From the NCBI GenBank assembly GCA_034111045.1, contig JAWUYA010000034.1, positions 1 through 64,000 of the forward strand: a stretch of 64,000 nt of DNA. Direction: 5' to 3'. Under the pieces are notes generated by a model. The model saw only the letters and a list, made by a program, of their open reading frames with translations, was not told where the DNA came from and made no database searches. This DNA comes from JALJPB01 sp034111045 (lineage in GTDB: Bacteria > Pseudomonadota > Gammaproteobacteria > Enterobacterales > Alteromonadaceae). Position numbers and translations under genes: made by a program. Shown here piece after piece: positions 43,590-53,505 of the stretch. Numbering within the stretch: the first letter of the stretch is position 1; each line of letters starts with the position of its first letter.

Positions 43590-45035
43590 TTAGCTTTTAA
43601 CTAAGTTCTTATTGTTAATTTTTTTTTGTTCAAGTTCATCAAGTAACCACTTTTCTTTTTGAGCTTTATCGTCTAAGAATGACAAACTTTCATAATAACG
43701 TCGAATACTCTCTACATATTTCACAGGCTCATCACCTCGTGCATAACCATATTTAGTTTTTTTATAATATTTCTTTTGTTTAAGCAGTGGCAAGCGTGTT
43801 TTAACATCAAACCAACGATCGGGATCTCCCCCCTGGTGTTGGGTAATAATCCTCGCATCATTTAAATGACCAAAACCAACATTGTATGAAGCCAATGCAA
43901 ACCAGGTTCGATCAGGCTCAGGGATACGTTCTGGCATTTTATTGATCATTTTTTTGAAATACTTAGCACCACCCAAAATACTTTGTTCTGTATCTAGACG
44001 ACTTTTGATCCCCATTTGCTTAGCGGTGATAAGTGTGAGCATCATCATACCTCTGACACCAGTAAATGAACGAGCATCGGGCTCCCAGTGCGACTCTTGA
44101 TAACTTATTGCGGCTAATAATCGCCAATCAATATCTTGTCCATATTTTTCAAACAAGGCTTGATATTTTGGCAGTTTATTATCAACGGCTTGAAGAAACA
44201 AACGAGTATCGACATAGTTAAACTTTTCAACATGACCATAATATTTATCATCAAGCGCTAGTAATGTACCATCATGATGAACTTTACCAAAGAATTCGAC
44301 AAGACTAGCAAGAATAGTCGTGTCATTTTTTTTACTCACTAACCATGCAAGTGGCTCGGGGGTTTTTATGGTAAAAGCGATACTAAGTTCGGGATAGTAA
44401 CGTCGATTCATCGCTAAAACATGGCTGTCGATAATAGTGTAATCGACCTTCCCGTCGAGTACTTGCATTAATAGCTCTTCATTATCAAGTTCAGATGTTT
44501 CTTGCCACGTTAATTCTGGATGAATAAGCTTAAGATTTTGTAAGTTCTCAACATGGCTTGAACTAGAGGTGACCATTAAACTTCCGGATAAATCTTTTAA
44601 TTCACGAGGCCATTTATTGCCTTGCTTGAACACTAACTTTTGACTAATCTCTTGATACACCGGTGAAAAATTAAAGTGTTCAAGTCGATTTTTGGTAACG
44701 GCTAGACCTGCAGCAAGCAAGTCGACTTCCCCACTATCAAGTTTTGGCAGTAACTCTTCAAGGTTATAACTTGGCATAATCCTAAGCTCTACCCCTAAAA
44801 AATCGGCATAGTTTTTAGCCAGTTCATACTCAAACCCAGCGGGCCCTTGAGCATCAATATAATAACTATTAGGACCAAATAAGGTCCCTACTTTGACATA
44901 ACCACGATCGATTATTCTTTGTAAGTTCGCTTCATTGATTTTTGAATCACAGCCCCCTAACAAAATCAGCATTAGCAAAATCAGGCTAACGCAAAAAGAG
45001 GAGTACTGCTTTTTCTTGATGATAAATAAATTCAT
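43590..45035 (-). CDS. mltF: Membrane-bound lytic transglycosylase MltF
   Basis: Outer-membrane lipoprotein that cleaves peptidoglycan to 1,6-anhydro products. The chain has 481 residues. The lipobox LLGGC sets Cys29 as the lipidated residue. A solute-binding-protein-3-like domain (about 40-270, starting RIIDRGYVKVGTLFGPNSY) regulates the catalytic lysozyme-like domain (about 285-450). The catalytic acid is Glu314 in AAISYQESHWEPDA, followed by TGVRGMMMLT and ASYNVGFGHLNDAR. It is divergent from purL, the same arrangement as in E. coli. Confidence 0.94.
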   Translation of the reverse strand: MNLFIIKKKQYSSFCVSLILLMLILLGGCDSKINEANLQRIIDRGYVKVGTLFGPNSYYIDAQGPAGFEYELAKNYADFLGVELRIMPSYNLEELLPKLDSGEVDLLAAGLAVTKNRLEHFNFSPVYQEISQKLVFKQGNKWPRELKDLSGSLMVTSSSSHVENLQNLKLIHPELTWQETSELDNEELLMQVLDGKVDYTIIDSHVLAMNRRYYPELSIAFTIKTPEPLAWLVSKKNDTTILASLVEFFGKVHHDGTLLALDDKYYGHVEKFNYVDTRLFLQAVDNKLPKYQALFEKYGQDIDWRLLAAISYQESHWEPDARSFTGVRGMMMLTLITAKQMGIKSRLDTEQSILGGAKYFKKMINKMPERIPEPDRTWFALASYNVGFGHLNDARIITQHQGGDPDRWFDVKTRLPLLKQKKYYKKTKYGYARGDEPVKYVESIRRYYESLSFLDDKAQKEKWLLDELEQKKINNKNLVKS

Positions 45036-45230
45036 AGTTTTTCTATTGTGTCGTTAATTAGATTACACATAAAGTCTTTTTTTTATTTGGTTTAATAATC
45101 TCGCTCAAATGCGTATTTTAAAGACTTATCAAATGAATGCTTTTCCATTATAATATGCGCGATTTTTGCTACTTTACACTTATTTCGTAATTAAAGTAGT
45201 TAGCCTAACCAACCAGTGGTGATACCGTTT

Positions 45231-48200
45231 ATGACGATGTTGATGAAAACCCTTCGTGGCGCTCCGGCACTTTCAGACTTTAGAGTTCAACAATTATTAA
45301 CTCAATGTACTCAATTACAATTACCTGTTACAGATATTTATGCTGAGTTTGCCCATTTCGCTCATGTTTGTACTGAACTTAGCGATGAAGAATCTCATAT
45401 ATTACAACAACTACTTAAATATGGACCAACAATTGAAAAACATGAACCTGTTGGCCTATTTTTATTAGTAACACCACGTCCGGGGACTATTTCACCTTGG
45501 TCTTCAAAATCTACTGATATTGCCCATAACTGTGGATTAGAAAAAATCAGCCGCTTAGAGCGCGGTATTTGTTATTACATCACTAGTACACCATTAAACG
45601 CCGAGCAGCAATCACAACTCAATAATTTATTATCAGATCGCATGATGGAAACAGTATTCACTGAGATGGCACAAGCTACCTCTCTTTTTACTACAGCTGA
45701 GCCGACTGAATTAACGGCTATAGATATTGAAAACGGCGGTAAAAATGCACTAGTTCAAGCCAATATAGCTCTAGGATTAGCGCTCGCGTCAGATGAAGTT
45801 AATTATTTATTTGAAAATTTTACTAAATTAGGGAGAAACCCTCACGACATCGAACTTTACATGTTTGCCCAAGCTAACTCAGAGCATTGTCGTCATAAAA
45901 TTTTTAATGCAGACTGGACCATTGACGGGGTTAAGCAACCGAAATCATTATTTAAAATGATCCGTAATACCCATGAGATTAACCCCGATTTTATATTAAG
46001 TGCTTATAAGGATAATGCAGCGGTTATGGTGGGCAATAAAGGTGGTCGCTTTTTCCCAAATCCTGAAACTAATATTTACGGTTATCACCATGAAGACATT
46101 CAAATATTAATGAAAGTTGAAACTCACAATCACCCCACGGCTATCTCTCCATACCCTGGAGCAGCAACAGGCAGTGGTGGTGAAATTCGTGATGAAGGCG
46201 CTACAGGTATCGGCTCCAAACCTAAAGCAGGTTTAGTCGGTTATTCCGTGTCAAACTTACGTATTCCAAATTTTGAACAGCCTTGGGAAACAGATTTTGG
46301 TAAACCCGATCGTATCGTTTCAGCTTTAGATATCATGCTAGAAGGTCCGCTAGGCGGCGCTGCATTTAACAATGAATTTGGTCGTCCGGCTATTTTAGGT
46401 TATTTCCGTACATACGAAGAGCAAGTCAACTCATTTAATGGCTCTGAAGTCCGTGGTTACCACAAACCCATTATGCTTGCTGGCGGCTTAGGGAATATTC
46501 GTGACGAGCACGTACAAAAACGTGAAATAATCGTTGGCGCTCATTTAATTGCACTTGGTGGCCCTGCGATGAACATTGGTTTAGGTGGTGGTGCGGCGTC
46601 TTCAATGGCATCCGGACAATCAGCTGAAAACTTAGATTTTGCTTCAGTACAACGTGAAAATCCTGAAATGGAACGTCGTTGCCAAGAGGTTATTGATAAA
46701 TGTTGGCAGTTAGGAGAACAAAATCCTATCGCCTTTATTCACGATGTGGGTGCAGGTGGTTTATCAAACGCTTTCCCTGAGCTGGTTGCAGACGGTGGTC
46801 GAGGTGGTGTTTTTGAACTTCGCAATGTCCCAAACGACGAACCCAGCATGGCACCACATGAGATTTGGTGTAATGAATCCCAAGAGCGTTATGTCATCGC
46901 TGTATCAGATGAAAATTTAGCCACCTTTAAGAAAATATGCCAACGTGAACGTGCTCCGTTTGCCGTTGTGGGGCGCGCCACTGCAGAACAACATTTAACA
47001 GTGACAGACTCACACTTCGAAGCTAATAAGAAATTAGATACCCCTATTGACTTACCCCTTGATGTTTTATTAGGTAAAACACCCAAAATTTATAAAGATG
47101 TCACCACAAAAATCGCACAAGGTGATGAACTGGTTGTTGAATGTATTGACTTGGCAGATGCCGCCCAACGTATTTTATCATTACCAACCGTTGCAGAAAA
47201 AACGTTTCTAATTACCATCGGCGATCGTTCAGTAACGGGTATGGTTAATCGCGATCAAATGGTCGGTCCTTGGCAAGTACCTGTAGCCGATTGTGGTGTT
47301 ACCGCCTCAGCTCTTGATTCTTACCACGGCGAAGCAATGTCATTAGGTGAACGCACACCTGTAGCCTTATTAAACTTTGCGGCTTCTGCTCGTTTAGCCG
47401 TAGCAGAGTCTCTAACAAATATTGCTGGTACTGATATTGGTGACCTAAACCGTATTAAGCTTTCTGCAAACTGGATGTCGCCAGCAGGTCACCCAGGTGA
47501 AGATGCGGGTCTTTATGAAGCGGTTAAAGCCATTGGTGAAGAGCTTTGTCCAGCACTTGGTCTAACTATCCCTGTAGGTAAAGACTCAATGTCTATGCGT
47601 ACTCAGTGGGATGACAACGATGAACAGAAATCTGTAACCTCTCCGATGTCACTAATCATCACCGCTTTTGGTGTTGTTGAAGATATTCGTAAAACAGTAA
47701 CGCCTGAGTTAAGAATAGACCAAGGCGAGACGCACATTATTGCCATTGACTTATCAAAAGGTAAAATGCGTTTAGGTGGTTCATGTTTAGCACAAGTTTA
47801 CAAACAGCTGGGTAATGAAACCCCTGATGTTGATAGCCCTGAAACGCTTAAAGGCTTCTTCAATGCTATGCAAGCACTTGTTCGTGATAAAAAGCTTATT
47901 GCTTATCACGATATCTCTGACGGTGGTTTATTTACTTGCGTGGTTGAAATGGCATTTGCTGGCCATACCGGCGTTGATATCGACCTGACTAAATTAACTT
48001 CAACGTCAGGTAACGATGTAGATGTATTATTTAACGAAGAGCTTGGCGCTGTTATTCAAATTCGTGAAAACGATCTTGATGCTATTCATAGGGTATTAGC
48101 TGAACACGGTATTTTAGATTGTTGCACTGATATTGGCCGTATTAATAATGAAGATACCATTCGTTTTAGCCGTGATGGACAAGTAGTACTAGAAAACTCT

Positions 48201-49169
48201 CGCACTTTTTACCGTACTACTTGGGCAAAAACCACGCTTAAAATGCAATTAATGCGGGATAACCCAAAGTGTGCACAACAAGAACATGACGTTAAATTTG
48301 ATACTGAAGACCCAGGCTTACATGCTGAACTCACTTTTGATATCAACGAAGACATTGTTGCTCGACTCATTGCGCAAGATGCATTAAAAGGCACTAATCC
48401 TACAATAGCCATTTTACGTGAGCAAGGTGTTAACTCCCATGTAGAAATGGCCGCGGCATTTGACCGTGCTGGCTTTATCGCCATTGACGTGCACATGTCT
48501 GATATTTTAGCCGGTCGTACAGACTTAGCTGACTTTAGTGGCTTAGTCGCTTGTGGGGGGTTCTCTTACGGTGATGTATTAGGTGCTGGTGAGGGTTGGG
48601 CAAAATCTATCTTGTTCAACAAAGAGGCAAAAGCGATGTTCAAAGCTTTCTTTGAACGCCAAGACACTTTTTCGCTAGGTGTATGTAACGGTTGCCAGAT
48701 GTTATCCAACCTTAAAGAGATTATTCCAGGCTCAGATGCTTGGCCGCACTTTGTACAAAATAACTCTGAACGTTTTGAAGCTCGCTTCTCGTTAGTTGAA
48801 ATTCAAGCAAGTCCGTCGGTACTATTTAAAGGTATGGCCGGTTCTCGTATGCCAATTGCCGTATCTCACGGTGAAGGATATGCAGAATTCAGCTCAGAAG
48901 ATGCTATTGGCTTAGCAAATGATTCAGGTACAGTATCAATGCGTTATGTTGATAATTATGGTCAAATCACTGAAACTTACCCAGCTAACCCTAACGGCTC
49001 ACCTGATGGTATCACCTCACTCACGACAACAGATGGTCGTGTGACCATTATGATGCCACATCCTGAGCGTGTATTTAGAACAGTTGCTAACTCTTGGCAT
49101 CCAGATGAATGGCAAGAAGACTCACCATGGGTAAGAATGTTCCGTAATGCTCGTGCCTTTATTGGTTGA
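45231..49169 (+). CDS. purL: Phosphoribosylformylglycinamidine synthase
   Basis: Large single-chain FGAM synthase of purine synthesis, using ATP and glutamine. It has about 1312 residues, the normal length for gammaproteobacteria. Domains are an N-terminal PurS-like part, a linker, two AIRS-like halves (ANSEHCRHKIFNADW; ETHNHPTAISPYPGAATG; then LSANWMSPAGHPGEDAGLYEA) and a C-terminal glutaminase with Cys in LGVCNGCQML and His-Glu in PHPERVFR. The frame opens at GTG 45216. Several in-frame ATGs lie at 45231-45243; I chose 45231, with GGTG upstream, but 45237 or 45243 would fit the family start KTLRGAPALS equally well. It is closed by a terminator. Confidence 0.95.
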   Translation: MTMLMKTLRGAPALSDFRVQQLLTQCTQLQLPVTDIYAEFAHFAHVCTELSDEESHILQQLLKYGPTIEKHEPVGLFLLVTPRPGTISPWSSKSTDIAHNCGLEKISRLERGICYYITSTPLNAEQQSQLNNLLSDRMMETVFTEMAQATSLFTTAEPTELTAIDIENGGKNALVQANIALGLALASDEVNYLFENFTKLGRNPHDIELYMFAQANSEHCRHKIFNADWTIDGVKQPKSLFKMIRNTHEINPDFILSAYKDNAAVMVGNKGGRFFPNPETNIYGYHHEDIQILMKVETHNHPTAISPYPGAATGSGGEIRDEGATGIGSKPKAGLVGYSVSNLRIPNFEQPWETDFGKPDRIVSALDIMLEGPLGGAAFNNEFGRPAILGYFRTYEEQVNSFNGSEVRGYHKPIMLAGGLGNIRDEHVQKREIIVGAHLIALGGPAMNIGLGGGAASSMASGQSAENLDFASVQRENPEMERRCQEVIDKCWQLGEQNPIAFIHDVGAGGLSNAFPELVADGGRGGVFELRNVPNDEPSMAPHEIWCNESQERYVIAVSDENLATFKKICQRERAPFAVVGRATAEQHLTVTDSHFEANKKLDTPIDLPLDVLLGKTPKIYKDVTTKIAQGDELVVECIDLADAAQRILSLPTVAEKTFLITIGDRSVTGMVNRDQMVGPWQVPVADCGVTASALDSYHGEAMSLGERTPVALLNFAASARLAVAESLTNIAGTDIGDLNRIKLSANWMSPAGHPGEDAGLYEAVKAIGEELCPALGLTIPVGKDSMSMRTQWDDNDEQKSVTSPMSLIITAFGVVEDIRKTVTPELRIDQGETHIIAIDLSKGKMRLGGSCLAQVYKQLGNETPDVDSPETLKGFFNAMQALVRDKKLIAYHDISDGGLFTCVVEMAFAGHTGVDIDLTKLTSTSGNDVDVLFNEELGAVIQIRENDLDAIHRVLAEHGILDCCTDIGRINNEDTIRFSRDGQVVLENSRTFYRTTWAKTTLKMQLMRDNPKCAQQEHDVKFDTEDPGLHAELTFDINEDIVARLIAQDALKGTNPTIAILREQGVNSHVEMAAAFDRAGFIAIDVHMSDILAGRTDLADFSGLVACGGFSYGDVLGAGEGWAKSILFNKEAKAMFKAFFERQDTFSLGVCNGCQMLSNLKEIIPGSDAWPHFVQNNSERFEARFSLVEIQASPSVLFKGMAGSRMPIAVSHGEGYAEFSSEDAIGLANDSGTVSMRYVDNYGQITETYPANPNGSPDGITSLTTTDGRVTIMMPHPERVFRTVANSWHPDEWQEDSPWVRMFRNARAFIG

Positions 49170-49196
49170 TGTTAAGTCACTTGGTATGAGGATCCC

Positions 49197-49221
49197 AAAA
49201 AGCGCCTGACGGCGCTTTTTT
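49197..49221 (+). terminator. Terminator after purL
   Basis: A GC-rich stem, AAAAAGCGCC (49197-49206) with GGCGCTTTTT (49211-49220), closes a TGAC loop and continues in T. It is 28 bp after the purL stop. Confidence 0.93.
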
Positions 49222-49403
49222 ATTATCTTATAAACTCAAGGCTAACAATCAAAGTAGCTATGGCAGTATGTTTATAGGCTAAATTTTAGACGCTATAATG
49301 GCCAAAATCATAGGCGATGTCATACCGATAGCTTCATATGTATGCCATTGTACTTTCAATAACCTTAATAACAGCTATTATTGCAATGATTGAATAAAAA
49401 CGA

Positions 49404-49637
49404 TTAAAGTATAAAGTCGAGTTGAATATCCGTGCAGCCTTTAGCGCATGAAATACTTGATATTTTGCTATTATGTGAAAAATTAGCGCTGTTAGGTAAA
49501 TTAAGTTGAATAACTTGCTGACAGTTAGGGCATAACACTTGTTGCCCTGACATCAATTTTTTGATCAACAACTTTTGCTGATGAAATGATTGCTTACTCG
49601 CTTTTTGTATTGCTGAAAGTTTATCTAGGTCAATCAT
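49404..49637 (-). CDS. Small zinc-ribbon-like protein, 77 residues
   Basis: A short cytoplasmic protein with a helical N-terminal half (LDKLSAIQKASKQSFHQQ) and a C-terminal half holding four cysteines in two pairs: CPNC near 37-40 and CAKGC near 64-68. This looks like a zinc ribbon. It ends TDIQLDFIL. Similar small proteins occur in other Alteromonadales, as far as I recall, with no assigned role. It is on the minus strand, 38 bp after the RraB-like gene, so the two may be cotranscribed. Confidence 0.65.
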   Translation of the reverse strand: MIDLDKLSAIQKASKQSFHQQKLLIKKLMSGQQVLCPNCQQVIQLNLPNSANFSHNSKISSISCAKGCTDIQLDFIL

Positions 49638-49675
49638 AGATTATGGCAACTTAAAAAATCAAACGTCTGAATGAA

Positions 49676-50032
49676 TTAGTCAGTATGGTTATTTGGACTT
49701 AAACAATACCAACCATCAAATTGACCTTTTAAAGGCTCCGCACTGCTAACAAGCAAGTTTTGATAAGCCGCTATGTTTTCATGAGAGGGCAAAATTTCTG
49801 GGTAAGCGGTTATTTCCCACGGCAGTTCGGCGCTATTTTCATATGGACAAAAAGATAGCTTTTGATTGTTTTCTAAGAGTAATTGTCCAAATTTCAACGC
49901 TAGGGCTTTATTAGGGAATAACATAGAAAATTCAATTTCTCTGATTGTGGATAAATCATCACCGGCTTGTTGCATCTTCCATAACGCATCACCAATATTA
50001 TCTTCAGGGAACAGGGTTAAGTTACGTGACAT
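49676..50032 (-). CDS. RraB-like (RNase E inhibitor family) small protein
   Basis: A 118-residue acidic protein with the look of the RraB/DUF1260 fold: GDALWKMQQAGDDLSTIREIEFSMLFPN, a helix-strand stretch, then GQFDGWYCLSPN near the end, matching the family's terminal DGWG-type motif. RraB inhibits RNase E and shifts degradosome composition; whether this one does is inferred only. It is shorter than E. coli RraB (138). It is paired with the zinc-ribbon-like gene. Confidence 0.6.
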   Translation of the reverse strand: MSRNLTLFPEDNIGDALWKMQQAGDDLSTIREIEFSMLFPNKALALKFGQLLLENNQKLSFCPYENSAELPWEITAYPEILPSHENIAAYQNLLVSSAEPLKGQFDGWYCLSPNNHTD

Positions 50033-50204
50033 TGATTATCTCTCTTTGCCACTTCTCTCTTTATAAAAAAGAAAAACGGAGCGATATAGCATTAATTGCG
50101 GACATATTATCCTTGAGTTAAAAATAAATCGAGTCTTTTTTAGGTGTGATTAAAAACTTCGAGAATAATTTGTTAAACTGTTTAGTAAAATTCCTATACT
50201 TTAC

Positions 50205-51104
50205 TTGAACAGATTTAATATTTTGAAAAAATTCGAATGTCATATCACTATAGCAGTCAATCACTGCACGGCAATATCTGCGATAACTGAGCAATGTGAT
50301 TTAAGTATAGGGGTTATTAAAAAGTCGATCAATCAAGGTGCATTGTGGCTAACGAGAAACAATAAAACTCAGCGATATCGCCGTATGAAAAAACCGTTAA
50401 AAATTGATGACCAATTACATTTTTATTATAACGAACTGATATTATCCCAAACTCCAGCACCGGCACATTTAATCGCTGATTTAACTGACTACAGTGTCTG
50501 GTATAAACCTTTTGGTATGTTATCTCAAGGAACAAAGTGGAGTGATCACTGCTCTATTGCTCGTTGGGCACAACAATCTTTAACACCTGAGCGTCCTGCT
50601 TTTATTGTTCACCGTTTAGATAAAGCGGCCACTGGTTTAATTATCATTGCACATTCGAAAACAGCGGTGAGAGCATTAGCCGCCATGTTTGAAAGTAGAG
50701 ATAAAATTAAATATCAACTTGAAAAACACTATCAAATTATTGTTCATGGTAATCATTCAAGCCAAGAACAACCTCAGAATATCACCCAAAATATTGATGG
50801 TAAGCCAGCAAAAAGCACTTTTACCTTAAAAAGCTACAATAAAGAAAATAATCTATCGTTATTAGCCGTAAGAATTGATAGTGGCAGAAAGCACCAAATT
50901 AGAATACATGCAGCAAGTATCGGCTTTCCCGTTGTTGGCGACCGCCTGCATGGCGATAAAAACCAAGTTTATCAAGAGGCCTTAAACCTACAATTATCGG
51001 CTGTCGAATTGAGTTTTATTTGCCCACTTTCAAATGAAAAAAAATGGTTTACACTAAGCGATGAATATAGACCTGAAATAAAAAAGGTTATCGCCCTTAT
51101 ATAG
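50205..51104 (+). CDS. RluA-family pseudouridine synthase
   Basis: Converts uridine to pseudouridine in rRNA or tRNA. The chain has up to 299 residues. An S4-like N-terminal segment (IKKSINQGALWLTRNN) precedes the catalytic domain at about 95-290. The catalytic Asp is in FIVHRLDKAATGLI, then LLAVRIDSGRKHQIRIHAA and GDRLHGD. The target base cannot be told. The start is uncertain: in-frame TTG codons occur at 50205 and 50223, neither with a good ribosome site. It converges with the dapA-like gene. Confidence 0.85.
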   Translation: MNRFNILKKFECHITIAVNHCTAISAITEQCDLSIGVIKKSINQGALWLTRNNKTQRYRRMKKPLKIDDQLHFYYNELILSQTPAPAHLIADLTDYSVWYKPFGMLSQGTKWSDHCSIARWAQQSLTPERPAFIVHRLDKAATGLIIIAHSKTAVRALAAMFESRDKIKYQLEKHYQIIVHGNHSSQEQPQNITQNIDGKPAKSTFTLKSYNKENNLSLLAVRIDSGRKHQIRIHAASIGFPVVGDRLHGDKNQVYQEALNLQLSAVELSFICPLSNEKKWFTLSDEYRPEIKKVIALI

Positions 51105-51115
51105 CAATAACCTTT
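51078..51115 (-). terminator. Terminator of the dapA-like gene
   Basis: Read on the minus strand, a 9-bp stem, AAAGGTTAT with ATAACCTTT (51083-51091 and 51107-51115), closes a 15-nt loop and is followed by TTT and a T-rich stretch. It overlaps the last codons of the convergent pseudouridine synthase gene, so coding and termination share sequence. Confidence 0.7.
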
Positions 51116-51143
51116 GATCTGTGGTGAATAATGATATCGGTAC

Positions 51144-52052
51144 TTACTCGCAATAATTAAAATCTGCATCTGCCATTAACTTCAATGCATCACCCACTAA
51201 TTGCTTTTTATCAATCGCTGATAACAGAGTAAATCCTTGTTGACGCTGCGCTAAGGTTAAAGCGTGATAAGGTAATCTAAAGTTAGCTGAAACGGCTTCT
51301 GTCATCATTAAAGCAGTATTTATAGCAATAGGGTTAGGTTCGCAAAATAACCATTTCATCAAGCCTTGTGAGCGTTCATTCAGAGCAACATCGTTATGGT
51401 CCATTAACTGACGCATTAGTTCTGGCACAATATTAGCTGCAACAGATATGACACCATGAGCGTTGTGCTGGTGCTTACCGACAAAACTTTCATCATCGTT
51501 ACCAGACCAACAAGCAATACCCTGCTGTTCATAATGAGCAATACGTTCATTACCGGCACATTCTTTGACCCCAATAAAATTAGCATGCTTGGCTAAGGGC
51601 TCGATCACTTCTGGAATTAAATCCTGTCCGGTTCTCCCTGGCACATTATAAATAAAAGCGGGGCCTACAGCTAAAAGGCGTTGAAAATGGTCTTTAACAC
51701 CCATTAATGACGTCCGACCGTAGTAAGGATTAATTTGTAAAGCCGCATCCATACCGATGGCAAAGCCATTTTCTGTCGCTTTAATGGCTTCACGAGTATT
51801 ATTGCTGCCTGTATTACCAACAATCAATAATTTGTTACCAAAACGATGGGCACTATGGCCGATCAACATTAAATGCTCTTCCCAGCTTAATAAATGTCCC
51901 TCTCCTGTAGTACCACCGACTACAATACCATCAACGCCAGCATCAATTTGACGCTCGATTAAGTGATCATAGGTATCAAGATCAATATCGCCTTTGGTTG
52001 TATAAGGGGTTTTTATTGCAGTAATTAAACTGGCGGCTTGAATACGGTTCAT
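51144..52052 (-). CDS. dapA: 4-hydroxy-tetrahydrodipicolinate synthase-like aldolase
   Basis: DapA/NAL-family (beta/alpha)8 lyase. DapA condenses pyruvate with aspartate semialdehyde in lysine and diaminopimelate synthesis. The chain has 302 residues. Visible residues are the VVGGTTGEGHLL substrate loop, the catalytic Tyr in FIYNVPGRTGQ and the Schiff-base Lys in FIGVKECAG. The YNVPGRT block favours true DapA over sialate lyase. Two small genes lie upstream on the same strand (51 bp gap). In many gammaproteobacteria dapA sits beside bamC, which is not seen here, so a second copy may exist elsewhere. Confidence 0.78.
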   Translation of the reverse strand: MNRIQAASLITAIKTPYTTKGDIDLDTYDHLIERQIDAGVDGIVVGGTTGEGHLLSWEEHLMLIGHSAHRFGNKLLIVGNTGSNNTREAIKATENGFAIGMDAALQINPYYGRTSLMGVKDHFQRLLAVGPAFIYNVPGRTGQDLIPEVIEPLAKHANFIGVKECAGNERIAHYEQQGIACWSGNDDESFVGKHQHNAHGVISVAANIVPELMRQLMDHNDVALNERSQGLMKWLFCEPNPIAINTALMMTEAVSANFRLPYHALTLAQRQQGFTLLSAIDKKQLVGDALKLMADADFNYCE

Positions 52053-52103
52053 TACATTCTCAAAATATATTTTTTATTGAAGACTTAAGCTGCGAGACAA
52101 CTT

Positions 52104-52484
52104 TTAACTGTGGCTAATATTACCAATAACTCGCCGCATGATAAACACTTCATTTGTGACTACATGCTGATATTCAAAAACTTGGCTATTGAGCTGCAGT
52201 ACTCGATAAGCATGATAATTATCACTATTAGCTAAGTTGGCACTAAAGAGCTCATTATCAATCAACTCACTTTTGGTGAAAGTAAAATGAATATCGCCAA
52301 CCAATCCCCAATCGCCTAATTCAATACTTTGCTCAATAACATTGTCCTTTTCATCTAATGTAGAGAAGGTGAATTCATAACTGCCGTCTGCAGCTATCTC
52401 AGCATACTCACTAATTTGATGTCCATACTCATCCAGACCGATACGGTACCACTGACCAATAAGCTGGGCTCTAAGGTAATTCAT
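52104..52484 (-). CDS. Hypothetical protein, 126 residues, lipocalin-like pattern
   Basis: I do not recognise this gene. The protein has no signal peptide or membrane helix. It starts MNYLRAQLIGQWYRIGLDEYG and alternates short hydrophobic strands (YAEIAADGSYEFTFSTLD; LGDWGLVGDIHFTF; RVLQLNSQVFEYQHVV), a pattern seen in small lipocalin or META-type beta-barrels. GxW near the start and the second GDWG fit that reading. It starts 10 bp after the hydrolase gene, so they share a transcript. The role is unknown. Confidence 0.65.
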   Translation of the reverse strand: MNYLRAQLIGQWYRIGLDEYGHQISEYAEIAADGSYEFTFSTLDEKDNVIEQSIELGDWGLVGDIHFTFTKSELIDNELFSANLANSDNYHAYRVLQLNSQVFEYQHVVTNEVFIMRRVIGNISHS

Positions 52485-52494
52485 CTGATGAGTA

Positions 52495-53157
52495 TCAAGC
52501 CCTTAAAAGGTCATTGAACCAATGGCTGATATCATCAATTTGTGCTGCACAAACACTATGTGGCATAACATAAGTTTTATATTGACAAGAGTAGCCGTTA
52601 TCAAAGAGGAAATTTTTAGCTGATTTTCCTAACGTCTCAGGCACTACAGGGTCTTGACTACCATGCATAATCATCACTGGTAATTTTTCATTGGCTTTAT
52701 TTAATTTAATAGTTCCCGATGTAGCTAGATAGGTAGACATTGCTAATAAACCCGCTAGGGGCTTATGGTAAGTTAATGCGGCTTGATAAGCTACGGCTCC
52801 ACCTTGAGAAAATCCAGCAAGAATAATACGTTCACTCGGGATCCCTTTGGCGATTTCTTGCTCAACTAACGCAATAATATCATTAGATGATTGGGTTAAT
52901 TGTTTCGTATCAACTTTACGATTAATGCTCATATCAAGAATATCATACCAAGCTGGCATGACCACTCCGCCATTAATCGTCACAGGGATGCTAGCGGCAT
53001 TAGGGAATATAAAACGAATAGCTAAATTAGGGTCTAAAGTTAATTCAGGTACAATGGCTTCAAAATCACGGCCGTCCGCGCCTAAACCATGCAACCAAAT
53101 AACTGAAGCGTTTGGTTCTTTTGCTGTTAATACTTCAATACAAGAGAGGGTCATCAT
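52495..53157 (-). CDS. Carboxylesterase/phospholipase-type alpha/beta hydrolase
   Basis: Small cytoplasmic esterase of the phospholipase/carboxylesterase (Abhydrolase_2) family, 220 residues. The oxyanion segment is WLHGLGADGRDF. The nucleophile Ser is in LAGFSQGGAVAY, the acid Asp in MHGSQDPVVPE, and the His in MPHSVCAAQID, where the family usually reads GH rather than PHSV. AGGA precedes the ATG. It is the first gene of a probable three-gene minus-strand unit with the 126-residue protein and the dapA-like gene. Confidence 0.85.
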   Translation of the reverse strand: MMTLSCIEVLTAKEPNASVIWLHGLGADGRDFEAIVPELTLDPNLAIRFIFPNAASIPVTINGGVVMPAWYDILDMSINRKVDTKQLTQSSNDIIALVEQEIAKGIPSERIILAGFSQGGAVAYQAALTYHKPLAGLLAMSTYLATSGTIKLNKANEKLPVMIMHGSQDPVVPETLGKSAKNFLFDNGYSCQYKTYVMPHSVCAAQIDDISHWFNDLLRA

Positions 53158-53505
53158 CAGTTCCTGCCATTTTGAAATTCAACGATAAAAAATGGCTTAA
53201 ATAAATTTAGTCGGTGATTATATCGTTATTTTGTCAAATTTCACAATGATATGAAAAATAACACTGACGAGTAAAGTCCCCCCTTAATTTGTTGAACTTT
53301 TAATATACACATTGATTGTCTGTATTTTAATTTAAGTAAGCCAATTAAAAGTCGTTATTACCGACAATATGAATATTGCTTATTAATCAGGCATTACCTT
53401 CTATTACTTTTAAGTTTGATATTATTTTGACTGTTTAGGTTATGATAAAGCTTTAAAAGCATAACCATTGATTAAACTATTTTAATAAAATATTGAGTTC
53501 TATTT
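53158..53505. other. Intergenic stretch between esterase and cinA
   Basis: This is a 348-bp divergent spacer. It is very AT-rich. I see no open frame, strong hairpin or named operator. Promoters of the two flanking genes are expected here. Confidence 0.4.

Noticed and set aside
45100..45215. Possible PurR box upstream of purL
   Set aside because: A stretch reading CGCTCAAATGCGT has only partial agreement with the PurR palindrome, and several key positions are off.
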